Counted from the stretch's first letter, positions 8,446 to 16,195 are shown. The stretch: DNA of 64,000 nt from a bacterium 1xD8-48 (GCA_009917455.1 QZDS01000003.1:62001-126000); one strand, 5' to 3'. A program made the numbers and translations. The notes: generated by a model from the sequence alone, not told the origin.

Positions 8446-8958
8446 ATGAAATACGCAAATATAAAATATTATGATATCTCCAACGGACTGGGCGTCAGAA
8501 CGAGCCTTTTCGTTTCCGGCTGCACCCACAAATGCAAGGGTTGCTTTAACGAGGAAGCGCAGGATTTTAACTACGGCGAGGAGTTCACGGAAGAAACCAT
8601 TGAAACCATTTTAAAATCCATAGAGCCCGGCTACATCAGCGGGTTGTCCCTCTTAGGCGGAGAACCGGCGGAAATTCCGAATCAGAAAGCGCTCCTGCCC
8701 CTCCTTCGGCAGTTTAAAGAGCGCTTCCCTCAAAAGAATATCTGGTGCTATACCGGATATACCTATGAAACTGATTTACTTGACAAAAACGGAAAAGCCC
8801 GCTGCGAGGCGACGGATGAATTTCTAAGCTTCATAGATATTCTGGTAGACGGAGAATTCGACCAGGATTTGTATGATATCAGTCTGAAATTTTGCGGGAG
8901 CAGCAATCAGCGGCTTCTGCAAATCCAAAAAGAAGGCAGCCCCGAGCTTGTGATATGA
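8446..8958 (+). CDS. nrdG: Anaerobic ribonucleotide reductase activating protein (radical SAM)
   Basis: 170 residues. Radical-SAM activase that uses a 4Fe-4S cluster and S-adenosylmethionine to form the glycyl radical on NrdD. The cluster cysteines are C26, C30 and C33 in SGCTHKCKGCFN, and SLLGGEP is the SAM-contacting GGE motif. Length is typical. AAAGGAT lies upstream of the ATG. The 8233-8445 leader is AT-rich and shows no gene; it contains an AACAG/CTGTT dyad around 8340-8365. It is separated from nrdD by the inserted Rpn and small-peptide genes but remains on the same strand. Confidence 0.95.
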   Translation: MKYANIKYYDISNGLGVRTSLFVSGCTHKCKGCFNEEAQDFNYGEEFTEETIETILKSIEPGYISGLSLLGGEPAEIPNQKALLPLLRQFKERFPQKNIWCYTGYTYETDLLDKNGKARCEATDEFLSFIDILVDGEFDQDLYDISLKFCGSSNQRLLQIQKEGSPELVI

Positions 8959-8980
8959 AAAGCGGCAGGACGGCTGACAG

Positions 8981-9400
8981 TTACGCAATACTTTTTTGCA
9001 CAGTAATCCAGTAAATCGCCAGCGGCCTGCGCTTCCGGCAGGCTGCTGTATTTAATATAAGCCCGCTTTTAATTATGATAATATCGGACATGAAACAGAT
9101 TTTTCTTTTAGCCTCATCCGAAGCCCGGGTCTCTATGGGCTGGAGCAGTTCCTCCATATGCGCATGCAGCAGCTTCGACAGGACATATAAATGGTCAACC
9201 GATGGCAGAACCTGTCCCTTAAACCACCGGTAAACCGGCTGCGGGTATGACAAATGAAGGAGGCTTTGAATATCCTTTACCGTATACCCTTTCCTCTCAA
9301 TCAGCTTTTTCAGATGAACACCTGTTTTTTCTAAATCAATACCGGAGTATGGCAGACAGGAATCATTTTCCTGTATCTGTTTCATTTCTCTGAATTTCAT
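8981..9400 (-). CDS. XRE-type helix-turn-helix regulator
   Basis: 139 residues. An HTH occupies about residues 28-85 (LIERKGYTVKDIQSLLHLS, then YRWFKGQVLPSVDHLYVLSK), followed by a basic tail. ATG at 9400 has AAAGGA at good distance and overlaps the end of the 9363-11015 gene by 38 bp, suggesting translational coupling; ATG at 9385 is a weaker alternative. A regulator overlapping an upstream gene suggests the pair acts together. The dyad TTGGACT-TTT-AGTCCAA in the promoter of the upstream gene (about 11080-11095) is a natural candidate operator, but this link is inference. Confidence 0.75.
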   Translation of the reverse strand: MKFREMKQIQENDSCLPYSGIDLEKTGVHLKKLIERKGYTVKDIQSLLHLSYPQPVYRWFKGQVLPSVDHLYVLSKLLHAHMEELLQPIETRASDEAKRKICFMSDIIIIKSGLILNTAACRKRRPLAIYWITVQKSIA

Positions 9401-11015
9401 CCGCCGTCCTTTCCCAAAAATAATCTATGGCATCAGGGCTTGCCAGTACATTCCTGCAAAAAAGGAAGCCCTCTTCCCGCATGGTGTTTACGCCAAAAAT
9501 CCCAAAAATCCGTATGATATACGCATCTTCCATTATCCTTTCAAAAATTCTGTCCCAGATATTTTTGCGAATCAATACCCTTTGATTATTTGATATCAGA
9601 TAATTTTCGCGCTCCTTTCTGTCCAGAAGCCTGAATTCCTCAAATTCCTTCTCTGCATACCGATGAATCGCTCTGAAATTCTTAAGTAAATCAGCCTCAA
9701 GCTCCGGTCTCATACTGCACCCGGGGAAAAAGCTTCCCAGTTCCTTATAAGCCCCGACATCATATTTCGGTTCTCTCTCCCCTCCGCACCTCTCCTCCTC
9801 CTGCCGGAAAATACTGTGCGGCAAATCGTAGAGAAGCGCCTGCAGGCTGACCTTCCCTCCCCTGATTTTTTCACTTTCCCTTTCGGATGCCAGAAATTTA
9901 TCTATGATGCCGTCTGTGTCGCATAAACCGCCAATCGCCTCCCGGCAGTCCTGTCTGATTTTATCCAGCGGATAATACGCGTTTACATTTCTGTTTTCCG
10001 CCCCGCAGAGCATCCCCAGAATCCTGCCAATCTCCTGCCGCTTTGAATCCACTTTGCCGCTATCCTCCTGCAGCGCTGAAAGCCTTGTAAAATCGCCGGT
10101 TTCCTTTTCTTTTATATACAATCTGGAATTCATCACATGCATGATAAACTCCTCCGGAGGCGCTTTCGGCCCGTCGCTTTCGCATACCGCCAGTCTGCAA
10201 AGCTCCTTAAAGGGAAATCCCATTTCCAGATATTCCTTTAAGACAGTGACAAATCCCCGCTGGCCGGAATGAAATTTTGCAAAACGCTGTTTATAATAGG
10301 AAGAAATTTCTTCTTGTGTAAACTCCCCCCGCAAGTACTCTCCCATTTTATGCTTTCCGGGTTCCAGCGTCAACCTGAAAAAAGCCTCCATTAGTTTTCC
10401 CCGGGGGATAGCCGTGCTTTTCAGGCGCTCAAGCAGCCTGTCCATACTTCCGATGTCAGGTACATGAATGGCTTTATCCAGATACTGATTGGCCCATCTC
10501 ACCGCCCTTGCGCACTGCCCCGCGGAAATACTGCCGGTTACCGTCACCGCTTCCGGAAAACGGGACGTAAAAAGGCAGCCCACAGCCAGCAGGTAAATGT
10601 GGCTGTCCTCCCCCTCCGTCCGTCCGCCCCACAAATTAACGCAGCGTTCCGGTTCTGCCGCCGCTCCAATGCCTTTCCCATCGTCCAGAATACTTAAAAG
10701 AATATCGCCGCCCCCGTCCGCCCCCTGCTCCGGCGGCAAATAAGCATGAATATCGCCAAAAACAATGAATTCCTCCGTATTGTCCCCGGTCCGCATATCC
10801 CCCACAGAACGCCAGCCCCGGTGTCCTGAGTCCAGAAAATTGTCCACATCCCGGCTCCTTTCGGCATAATCGTACGCAAGCCCGTTCCTCTGTGCCGAAA
10901 ACCTGTCCATAAAATCATACGCCTGCAAAAGCCGCAGGGATTCCTCATATGCTTCCGTCCATTTATTCGGGGAAATTCTCCGGGGAACAGCCATCAAATT
11001 GATTACAATACTCAT
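9363..11015 (-). CDS. Large protein of unknown function, coupled to an HTH regulator
   Basis: About 550 residues, not recognised. It begins SIVINLMAVPRRISPNKW and looks soluble, with no signal peptide or clear transmembrane helix. The first 190 residues contain an acidic, glycine-rich stretch (ILLSILDDGKGIGAAAEPE); the rest is predominantly charged and probably helical. No nuclease, ATPase or protease motif is evident. ATG at 11015 is preferred; GTG at 11030 (AAGGGA upstream) would add five residues. Promoter and dyad lie at 11051-11096, exactly where the mobile element is integrated. The downstream regulator overlaps by 38 bp. Confidence 0.6.
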   Translation of the reverse strand: MSIVINLMAVPRRISPNKWTEAYEESLRLLQAYDFMDRFSAQRNGLAYDYAERSRDVDNFLDSGHRGWRSVGDMRTGDNTEEFIVFGDIHAYLPPEQGADGGGDILLSILDDGKGIGAAAEPERCVNLWGGRTEGEDSHIYLLAVGCLFTSRFPEAVTVTGSISAGQCARAVRWANQYLDKAIHVPDIGSMDRLLERLKSTAIPRGKLMEAFFRLTLEPGKHKMGEYLRGEFTQEEISSYYKQRFAKFHSGQRGFVTVLKEYLEMGFPFKELCRLAVCESDGPKAPPEEFIMHVMNSRLYIKEKETGDFTRLSALQEDSGKVDSKRQEIGRILGMLCGAENRNVNAYYPLDKIRQDCREAIGGLCDTDGIIDKFLASERESEKIRGGKVSLQALLYDLPHSIFRQEEERCGGEREPKYDVGAYKELGSFFPGCSMRPELEADLLKNFRAIHRYAEKEFEEFRLLDRKERENYLISNNQRVLIRKNIWDRIFERIMEDAYIIRIFGIFGVNTMREEGFLFCRNVLASPDAIDYFWERTADEIQRNETDTGK

Positions 11016-11050
11016 TTTATTTTCTCGCACCTCGTCCCTTACTATCTACT

Positions 11051-11096
11051 ATTTTATCGTGCGAGTTTTCTATTGTCATTGGACTTTTAGTCCAAA
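11051..11096 (-). promoter_or_regulatory. Promoter and dyad operator of the unknown gene, overlapping attL
   Basis: On the minus strand the dyad TTGGACT-AAA-AGTCCAA abuts ATGACA (11079-11074), which is followed at 17 bp by TAAAAT (11056-11051). The integration of the element left this promoter intact because the 27-bp att repeat includes the dyad and the -35 box. Confidence 0.55.
11070..11096. repeat. attL: left 27-bp direct repeat of the integrative element
   Basis: Identical to 19259-19285 over 27 bases. The core is the dyad TTGGACTTTTAGTCCAA preceded by CTATTGTCA. It lies about 200 bp from the 3' end of the integrase gene, as expected for an attachment site. Confidence 0.88.
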
Positions 11097-11232
11097 GCAC
11101 CGGGATTTATAACGGTTTGTCCTTATTCGTCAAAATGCTTTATAATGCTGATTTTACAAGGATTGTCCACCATCATTCGCGCCTGTATCCTTTATCACTT
11201 TTTGTCTTTATTTATGTATATATTATTCGAAT

Positions 11233-11263
11233 TTGGGGTAAAAATTGGGGTATAATTGGGGTA
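11233..11263. repeat. Left integrase arm-type sites
   Basis: Three copies of TTGGGGTA at 11233, 11245 and 11256, spaced 12 and 11 bp, about one helical turn apart, between attL and the integrase stop codon. Matching copies occur at the other end of the element. Confidence 0.65.
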
Positions 11264-11296
11264 ATTAAATAGGCAGTCATAATGGCGCTTCATCTG

Positions 11297-12406
11297 CTAT
11301 AATACTATCTTTAAATTGTCCATTTCCTTTTGTCTGGTATTCGGTAAAACATGGCTGTATAAATCCATAGTCATTGCCAGGCTGCTATGTCCTAAGATGG
11401 TTTTTAAAGTCTGAGGGCTTCCTCCTTGCTCTATATACCGTGTCGCAAAAGTATCCCTTAAGGCGTGTGCCGTGAAATGCTCTATTGTTATTCCGTTTTT
11501 CTCCAATCTGGACAATGCGCTGCTGATTGCGTGGTTGACTGCATTGTTATCTATTATTTTACCGCCTACTGACACAAATACCCTATGCTCTATTTGAACT
11601 ATGATACTTTGCTTTTTTCTTTGCTTCGCCAGTATACCCTTTATTGTTTCGTTCATAGGTACATCCCTCTTACCGGATTCACTTTTGGGCGTTCCTATAG
11701 CCCGTGTATTATCTTCATTGAATGTAACTGTTTTTGTTATATGAATTACATTCTCCTTATAGTCTATATCATTCCACGTCAGGGCAGCAGCTTCACCAAA
11801 CCTCATTCCAGTACAGAGAAGGAACGCCACAAATTCATAATAATAATCCTTTTCCATTTCCTGCATAAAGTCCTTTTGTTCCTGTTCCGTTAATGCCCTG
11901 TGATATGTTTCTGCCGCTTTTGCATTGATTTCTTTTAAGGATTTTATACCCTCTGCCGGATTCTTCATTATGACTTCGTCCGTTACCGCATCATTCAAAA
12001 TAATTTTAAGGATTTTCAGAATATTATTGCATGTCCGTATTGACAGATTACTTTCTGACAAATTTTTCTGGAATGCCAATATCCGTCTGCGCTCAATCTT
12101 CTGGAGCTTTTCATCGCCCAGGCACGGGGCAATATGCCCTTTGTAATATGCCACATACCATTTAATGGTATTTCCCTTTATGTTTCTTCTTTTCCTGTCC
12201 AGCCATTCATCAAAATACCTGTTAAGCGTAAGGTTACGGTTATTCGTATATACCCCGGATTCAATCTTTTTCCTTACCTCCTGCTCTTTCTGCGAAAGCT
12301 CCTTCATATTCTTTCCGTAAATGCTGTACCTTTTATCATTTACGGTAAAGCGCTTTTCTAATGTTCCGTCTGCTCGTTTCCTCGTACTGGCTCCCAGTCT
12401 CGCCAT
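11297..12406 (-). CDS. int: Tyrosine recombinase/integrase of the element
   Basis: 369 residues, phage/ICE type. An N-terminal arm-binding domain (about 1-60, many basic residues) is followed by a SAM-like core-binding domain (60-150) and a catalytic domain (165-369). Catalytic residues are visible: R202 in CTGMRFGEAAAL, H314 and R317 in HALRDTFATR, H340 in ILGHSS and Y350 in MDLYSHV. ATG at 12406 is chosen over an upstream frame extension because AAGGCGGTG precedes it and its N-terminus is normal for the family; the extension to 12547 overlaps a separate 46-residue gene. It lies next to attL and should catalyse integration and excision. No obvious xis gene is adjacent, but small upstream genes are candidates. 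Confidence 0.93.
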   Translation of the reverse strand: MARLGASTRKRADGTLEKRFTVNDKRYSIYGKNMKELSQKEQEVRKKIESGVYTNNRNLTLNRYFDEWLDRKRRNIKGNTIKWYVAYYKGHIAPCLGDEKLQKIERRRILAFQKNLSESNLSIRTCNNILKILKIILNDAVTDEVIMKNPAEGIKSLKEINAKAAETYHRALTEQEQKDFMQEMEKDYYYEFVAFLLCTGMRFGEAAALTWNDIDYKENVIHITKTVTFNEDNTRAIGTPKSESGKRDVPMNETIKGILAKQRKKQSIIVQIEHRVFVSVGGKIIDNNAVNHAISSALSRLEKNGITIEHFTAHALRDTFATRYIEQGGSPQTLKTILGHSSLAMTMDLYSHVLPNTRQKEMDNLKIVL

Positions 12407-12477
12407 AATAAGCACCGCCTTTCTATCATGTGGGGTAGGCAGCAGGCATATAGCCGCCGCCCACTCCCTTATTTCCG

Positions 12478-12618
12478 TTACCTGAAAATCAATACTGCTG
12501 CCTGAATGATGTTCCCGGCCAGTGAGATAATAAGCGCAACTCTGCATCTGATAAGCTGTCTTTTCATATCGCTTAAAATCTCCGTTGCAAGGTTCATGTG
12601 TTCCTTACTTCTCGCCAT
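12478..12618 (-). CDS. 46-residue single-pass membrane peptide
   Basis: ATG at 12618 follows AAAGGAGGCGCAGAGC, a near-perfect ribosome-binding site, and the frame ends with TAA at 12478. The peptide starts MARSKEHMNLATEIL, has a hydrophobic helix VALIISLAGNIIQAAVLIF and ends in Arg. It lies between the integrase and the next element gene on the same strand. The strong initiation signal argues that it is real despite its length. Function is unknown; its position next to int is where xis or regulatory peptides often lie, but a membrane helix does not fit an excisionase. Confidence 0.55.
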   Translation of the reverse strand: MARSKEHMNLATEILSDMKRQLIRCRVALIISLAGNIIQAAVLIFR

Positions 12619-12647
12619 GCTCTGCGCCTCCTTTCTATTATGGCCTG

Positions 12648-12902
12648 TTACTTTTTCATGCCTTTTTCTTCAAGTGCTTTCTGCCCTGCAATATAACCAA
12701 TTCTGAATACAGTGTTGAATCCGTCTAAAAGGTTGTTGTTGAAAATTTCAAAAAGCAACGCCATCTTGCTGGTTTCTGTATCGAATCTTTCATCAATGGG
12801 GTATGCTTCAACTTCTTTTAACCATGCAGAATCTGATTTACTTAAATTAGATTTTTTCTCCTGTATTCTGTGGTAACTTTCCTGTGCTTCTTTATATGTC
12901 AT
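12648..12902 (-). CDS. Element-encoded small protein, unknown
   Basis: 84 residues, soluble and charged, beginning MTYKEAQESYHRIQEKK and ending ALEEKGMKK. The start at 12902 overlaps the stop of the upstream gene in ATGA, with GGGAGGATGG upstream, so translation is coupled. A hydrophobic-amphipathic segment (LFEIFNNNLLDGFNTVFRIG) may be a dimer interface. I do not recognise the family; the coupled upstream gene suggests a two-component function. Confidence 0.6.
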   Translation of the reverse strand: MTYKEAQESYHRIQEKKSNLSKSDSAWLKEVEAYPIDERFDTETSKMALLFEIFNNNLLDGFNTVFRIGYIAGQKALEEKGMKK

Positions 12903-13432
12903 AACAGCCCATCCTCCCACTTTAACAGCCCTGCGCCCAGCATATACGCCATGTAAAACAAATACATATCATCTGTACTGTAATCGCTCTTAAATCTCTT
13001 GCCTTTATAGCGGCACATAGCTTTTACAAGGTTTTCATTGTATTTTGCTTTGTGTTTCAATCTGTCAATCTCTTTGTCGATTTTCGGCATATACTTCTTT
13101 ACGGTTCTTTCTGCCAGTGCGTAATCAGCTTTATCTTTTAAATATCTATGTGCGTCTGCAATTTCACTGTAAACCGCATAACCGTACTTGTTATAATATT
13201 TTTCTAACGTCTTACCGTGCGCATCTTCCTCATTCCAATATCTGAATGACATATCTCCTATGATGCTTACAATCTCTTCCAATTCGCTGTCTAGCATATC
13301 GTTCCAGTACAATGTATTGCGCTCGCTCCATACTGCTAAATGGAAATCAGTTGTTTTTATCTTCTGGACATATAAGACGTGCATTTGCATAGCATCCGGC
13401 AACTGGTCGAATGTGCATTTACTCAAAATCAT
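12899..13432 (-). CDS. Element-encoded protein, unknown (177 residues)
   Basis: 177 residues, rich in Tyr, Lys and Asp, with no membrane segment. The middle is strongly helical (YLKDKADYALAERTVKKYM, then KEIDRLKHKAKYNENLV). It ends LLKWEDGLL, with its TGA overlapping the next start codon. GAGAGG lies about 12 bases before the ATG; a seven-codon overlapping frame sits between them. No domain recognised. It probably forms an operon with the 84-residue gene downstream. Confidence 0.6.
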   Translation of the reverse strand: MILSKCTFDQLPDAMQMHVLYVQKIKTTDFHLAVWSERNTLYWNDMLDSELEEIVSIIGDMSFRYWNEEDAHGKTLEKYYNKYGYAVYSEIADAHRYLKDKADYALAERTVKKYMPKIDKEIDRLKHKAKYNENLVKAMCRYKGKRFKSDYSTDDMYLFYMAYMLGAGLLKWEDGLL

Positions 13433-13555
13433 TTTCTTTCATTTCCTCTCTTTACTCCGGGCAGGGGAATTGTTATAATTTTCCCATGTCCTGATACTTT
13501 TTGTGTAATGGTTTCCGCCCCTGTCAGAGTAACCGCTCTGGTAAGGGCATTTTCT

Positions 13556-13831
13556 TTATGCCACCGTAAATCTCCGGCTGCTGGTGGGCTTGCAATACTG
13601 GCTGTAAATCTCCGGCAACGCTGCTTTTAATGCCTTACCGTCAAGCCGGCTGCTTACAATCTCTTTCCACCTTATAAGGAAATTCTTTGTTTTCAGTTCC
13701 TCAAGCCCCTTTTCCTCAAGGTCGGCTTTCAGTTCGCCCTTAATAGCGTCCACCTGCTCCTGAAGCTGTGCAATCTGTTCTTCCAGTGCAGATAATTTCT
13801 TTACTCTGTTTTCAATCATGCGTTTTGTCAT
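13556..13831 (-). CDS. Phage-type coiled-coil protein with SRLD/SSRRF motifs
   Basis: 91 residues. The N-terminal half is a coiled coil (about residues 8-45, heptads through ALEEQIAQLQEQVDAIKGEL). The C-terminal half reads IVSSRLDGKALKAALPEIY and ends TSSRRFTVA. I recall the combination of a short coiled coil, SSRLD-K-LK--LP--Y and a terminal S-RRF as common in small proteins of Firmicute phages and related elements, of unknown function. AAAGGAG precedes the ATG. First gene of the leftward element operon; its promoter lies in the AT-rich divergent region 13832-14106. Confidence 0.65.
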   Translation of the reverse strand: MTKRMIENRVKKLSALEEQIAQLQEQVDAIKGELKADLEEKGLEELKTKNFLIRWKEIVSSRLDGKALKAALPEIYSQYCKPTSSRRFTVA

Positions 13832-13996
13832 TTGACCACTCCTTTCATTTTCAAGGACTTTACAGCCCCGAAAGAATCTTCCTGACTATTGGTATTGCCC
13901 CTTTGCTCACTCACAGGTATATGGCTTTCGGTATCGGGTACTTTCGGCTTTCCCGGCTGTTGTGTTCCTTGTCGATAATATAAGTATAAACAGAAA

Positions 13997-14083
13997 CGTT
14001 TATAATGTCAACACCTTCGTTTAAATATTTTCATTTATTTTATCATATAACATATTGTGTTTTTAAATATTATCGTTTATAAT
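13997..14083. promoter_or_regulatory. Divergent control region with repeated CGTTTATAAT
   Basis: CGTTTATAAT occurs at 13997-14006 and 14074-14083, with a diverged CGTTTAAAT at 14018. The region is strongly AT-rich and lies between the leftward element operon and the rightward HTH gene at 14107. This is the usual place for repressor operators of a small lysogeny-type switch. Confidence 0.5.
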
Positions 14084-14106
14084 TATTCAAAAGTGAGGTG
14101 ATTAAC

Positions 14107-14322
14107 TTGGCTGTATCAGAACAAATTAAAATTTTATGTGTTAAACTCAATATTAGTGTTTCTGAATTGGCTCGATTATACGGAACCAGCCCACAAGCAT
14201 TTAGTCAAAAAATGAAACGTGAAGGCTTTACACCCGCTGAATTAAAAAAAGTAGCCAAGGTCGCCGGGTGCAAATATGAAAGTTCATTTATTCTTCCCAG
14301 CGGCGATAAAGTAACCGATTGA
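14107..14322 (+). CDS. Small HTH (Cro/CI-like) regulator
   Basis: 71 residues. A compact XRE helix-turn-helix (CVKLNISVSELARLYG, SPQAFSQKMKREGF) fills most of the protein. The TTG at 14107 is chosen because GAGGTG lies 6 bases upstream and gives the natural N-terminus; GTG at 14098 falls inside that ribosome-binding site. It is divergent from the 13556 gene across repeats that are likely operators, so it probably controls the element's leftward operon. The short C-terminus lacks a CI-type protease domain. Confidence 0.75.
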   Translation: MAVSEQIKILCVKLNISVSELARLYGTSPQAFSQKMKREGFTPAELKKVAKVAGCKYESSFILPSGDKVTD

Positions 14323-14389
14323 AGGGAAAACACCCCCCAGTATAGTTCCACCATAACCACATACAATAACCATGAAAGGAAATGCAACT

Positions 14390-14599
14390 ATGAGCAATCG
14401 TGAATTAGCCAAACAACTGATAGACCAGATATCAGATGCCAAACTGCTTTATGTTATCCCCTATCTGCAGGGGGCGACAATCCCGGACGAAATACCCAAT
14501 GCGGAAACCATCGCCTCGATAGCAGAACTGGAAAGCGGCGGCGGCACCCTGTTCACCGGAGCCACCGAAGCCCTGTTTGCTGAACTGATGGAGGAATAG
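14390..14599 (+). CDS. Type II antitoxin, RelB/DinJ-like
   Basis: 69 residues, acidic, beginning MSNRELAKQLIDQISDAKL and ending ATEALFAELMEE. It lies 2 bp before a YafQ-type toxin gene, the usual antitoxin-first order. The N-terminus could form a short helical DNA-binding or dimer unit, but a ribbon-helix-helix is not clear. AAAGGA precedes the ATG. The antitoxin call rests mainly on position and composition; the toxin next to it is much clearer. Confidence 0.65.
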   Translation: MSNRELAKQLIDQISDAKLLYVIPYLQGATIPDEIPNAETIASIAELESGGGTLFTGATEALFAELMEE

Positions 14600-14601
14600 C
14601 C

Positions 14602-14874
14602 ATGCTCAATGTACGATATTCCACCAGATTCAAAAAGGACTTTAAAACCTGTGTGAAGCGCGGTTATAAAATGTCTTTATTGCAACAGGCAATTGATACG
14701 CTCCGTATCCCCGCACAACTTCCGCTAAAGAACAAAGACCACAATCTAAGCGGTAATTACTCCGGGTACAGGGAATGTCACATAGAGCCAGACTGGTTAC
14801 TTATATACAAACAGACGGATGACGAGTTAAGATTAGACCGAACCGGCACCCACACTGACCTGTTTGGAATGTAA
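14602..14874 (+). CDS. YafQ-family mRNA interferase toxin (RelE superfamily)
   Basis: 90 residues. The N-terminal MLNVRYSTRFKKDFKTC, central PLKNKDHNLSGNYSGYRECHI and C-terminal LIYKQTDDEL with RTGTHTDLFGM match YafQ toxins, which cut mRNA on translating ribosomes. The conserved late His is in RTGTHTDLF and central His residues are present, so the fold and active site look intact. It follows its antitoxin by 2 bp. Such pairs stabilise integrative elements. Confidence 0.88.
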   Translation: MLNVRYSTRFKKDFKTCVKRGYKMSLLQQAIDTLRIPAQLPLKNKDHNLSGNYSGYRECHIEPDWLLIYKQTDDELRLDRTGTHTDLFGM

Positions 14875-15365
14875 ACACAGCACAGCCACCACCATTCAGA
14901 AGCACTCTAGCAAGGCTCTATTTGCCCCATACAGGGCTTGTACTGCCTTGAATGATAGGAAACCGCCCCACGCCGTTACAATCCAAAATAGGGGCTTGTG
15001 GCGTGTTGCTGTTGGTATTCTGAAAAGCGGAAAAGCCGCCCTTGTCATTTTGCCGATTTCAAATCGGGGAATTACCGCCGGGGGCTATCCAGTAATTTCA
15101 GGGTGGGGTCTAATCAGATCCCCCTTTGCTCCTCCCAAAAGAGGAAAGCTATATTCCCCCGGAAAATCGGGGCTATGTCCGTCCAGGCTCAAATCTGCTC
15201 CAGGAAAATTCCGGGTACTGGCCGGGCGGTTCTGTGTTTTGGTAACGTCTGATAAAAAGCAAGACGGCAGCAGGACAGCACACTTTTACGCTTTCCCCAT
15301 TTGTGGGGATGCTTTTATGTCCTGCTGCCAGTCTGCATACTTTCCCGGTATCTGCATATAATATC
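14875..15365. other. Non-coding region of the element with a large stem-loop
   Basis: About 490 bp with no convincing gene. Frames exist on the plus strand but have no ribosome-binding site and low-complexity translations. It is more GC-rich than its neighbours and contains several short dyads (for example AAAATCGGGG/CCCCGATTTT-like pieces around 15055-15175). The strongest structure is at 15266-15329. Confidence 0.5.
15266..15329 (+). ncRNA. Candidate structured RNA (nested stem-loop)
   Basis: A perfect 12-bp outer stem, GGCAGCAGGACA with TGTCCTGCTGCC, encloses an inner hairpin TCCCCA-TTTG-TGGGGA. Flanking GAC and GTC add possible pairs past a one-base bulge. No T-run follows on either strand, so it is not a standard terminator. 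It lies about 40 bp upstream of the hicA operators. It could be a regulatory RNA, a replication or transfer structure, or chance; the nested pairing is the only evidence. Confidence 0.35.
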
Positions 15366-15428
15366 TACGTAAAATACGTATATTTTTTATGTTTTTCTCT
15401 TGACAATACGTAAAATACGTGTTATTAT
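15366..15428 (+). promoter_or_regulatory. hicAB promoter with two HicB-type operators
   Basis: TTGACA (15400-15405), 17 bp, TATTAT (15423-15428). The near-palindrome TACGTAAAATACGTA lies at 15366-15380 and again as TACGTAAAATACGTG at 15407-15421, the second inside the promoter spacer. This is the expected layout for autorepression by the HicB DNA-binding domain. Confidence 0.75.
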
Positions 15429-15451
15429 ATAATTGTAAGGAGGAAACATAC

Positions 15452-15631
15452 ATGAGATTCAGAGAAGCCGACCGGATGCTAAAGGATGATGGATGGTACG
15501 TGTCAGATATAAGCGGCTCACATTACCAATACAAACACCCAACAAAGCCCGGAAAAGTAAGCGTTCCGAATCATCCCGGCGACATCCCGAAAAGTATTGT
15601 TAAATCCATACTCAAGCAGGCGGGGCTGTAG
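15452..15631 (+). CDS. hicA: HicA-type mRNA interferase toxin
   Basis: 59 residues. MRFREADRMLKDDGWYV and GSHYQYKHPTKPGKVSVPNH are the HicA double-stranded-RNA-binding fold; the catalytic His is in SGSHYQY, and the family end PKSIVKSILKQAGL is intact. It arrests growth by cleaving mRNA. AAGGAGG lies 8 bases before the ATG. It is followed by hicB, toxin first, which is the normal order for this family. Confidence 0.93.
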   Translation: MRFREADRMLKDDGWYVSDISGSHYQYKHPTKPGKVSVPNHPGDIPKSIVKSILKQAGL

Positions 15632-15685
15632 CAAGCCCCTGCCCCTTGCAAATTATATAGATTACACGGAAAGGAGCAATGATTT

Positions 15686-16114
15686 ATGAATTATGTGTAC
15701 CCGGCTGTTTTCTATGAGGAAGAGGGCAAAATATCAGTCATTTTCCCCGATTTGGGAAACCTCGCAACTTTTGGGGATAATGTGGCGGACGCTATGCGCA
15801 TGGCTCAAGATGCCTGCGGCCTGCATCTGTTTACTGCTCTGCGTGACGGCGATCCCCTACCGGCTCCCAGTTCATTAGGCGAAATCAATCCTGCTGCCAT
15901 CCTGAAAGATTTTGAAATGGAATCCGCTGTGGAAAGTGCTTTCGTCAATATGGTACTGGTGGATATGACCGAATACGCAAGGCAGCACAGCGACAAGGCA
16001 GTAAAAAAGACTTTAAGCATCCCCATGTGGCTGAATACTCTTTGTGAGGAAAAAAGCATCAACTTTTCAAAAGTGTTGCAGGATGCCCTACTGACAAAAG
16101 TACAATCACTATAA
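15686..16114 (+). CDS. hicB: HicB-type antitoxin
   Basis: 142 residues. The N-terminal partial RNase H-like HicB domain reads YPAVFYEEEGKISVIFPDL with DAMRMAQDACG, and the C-terminal part (KTLSIPMWLNTLCEEKSIN) is a ribbon-helix-helix DNA-binding domain. It neutralises HicA and probably represses the promoter at 15366-15428. AAAGGAG precedes the ATG. A hairpin at 16158-16195 follows. Full length, no sign of decay. Confidence 0.93.
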   Translation: MNYVYPAVFYEEEGKISVIFPDLGNLATFGDNVADAMRMAQDACGLHLFTALRDGDPLPAPSSLGEINPAAILKDFEMESAVESAFVNMVLVDMTEYARQHSDKAVKKTLSIPMWLNTLCEEKSINFSKVLQDALLTKVQSL

Positions 16115-16157
16115 ATGGCAGCAGTCCCAAACAGAATATGCTTTACCTGACAAGAAC

Positions 16158-16195
16158 ACCGCCCCGACACTCGCCAAAGTACAAAGGGCGGTTTT
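16158..16195 (+). terminator. Probable hicAB terminator
   Basis: ACCGCCC pairs with GGGCGGT across a 21-base loop, followed by TTTCTCTG. The long loop and short T-run lower confidence. Confidence 0.5.

Noticed and set aside
14864..15361. 165-codon plus-strand frame after the YafQ gene
   Set aside because: No ribosome-binding site, overlaps the toxin stop, low-complexity translation, and it runs through a strong stem-loop; treated as non-coding.
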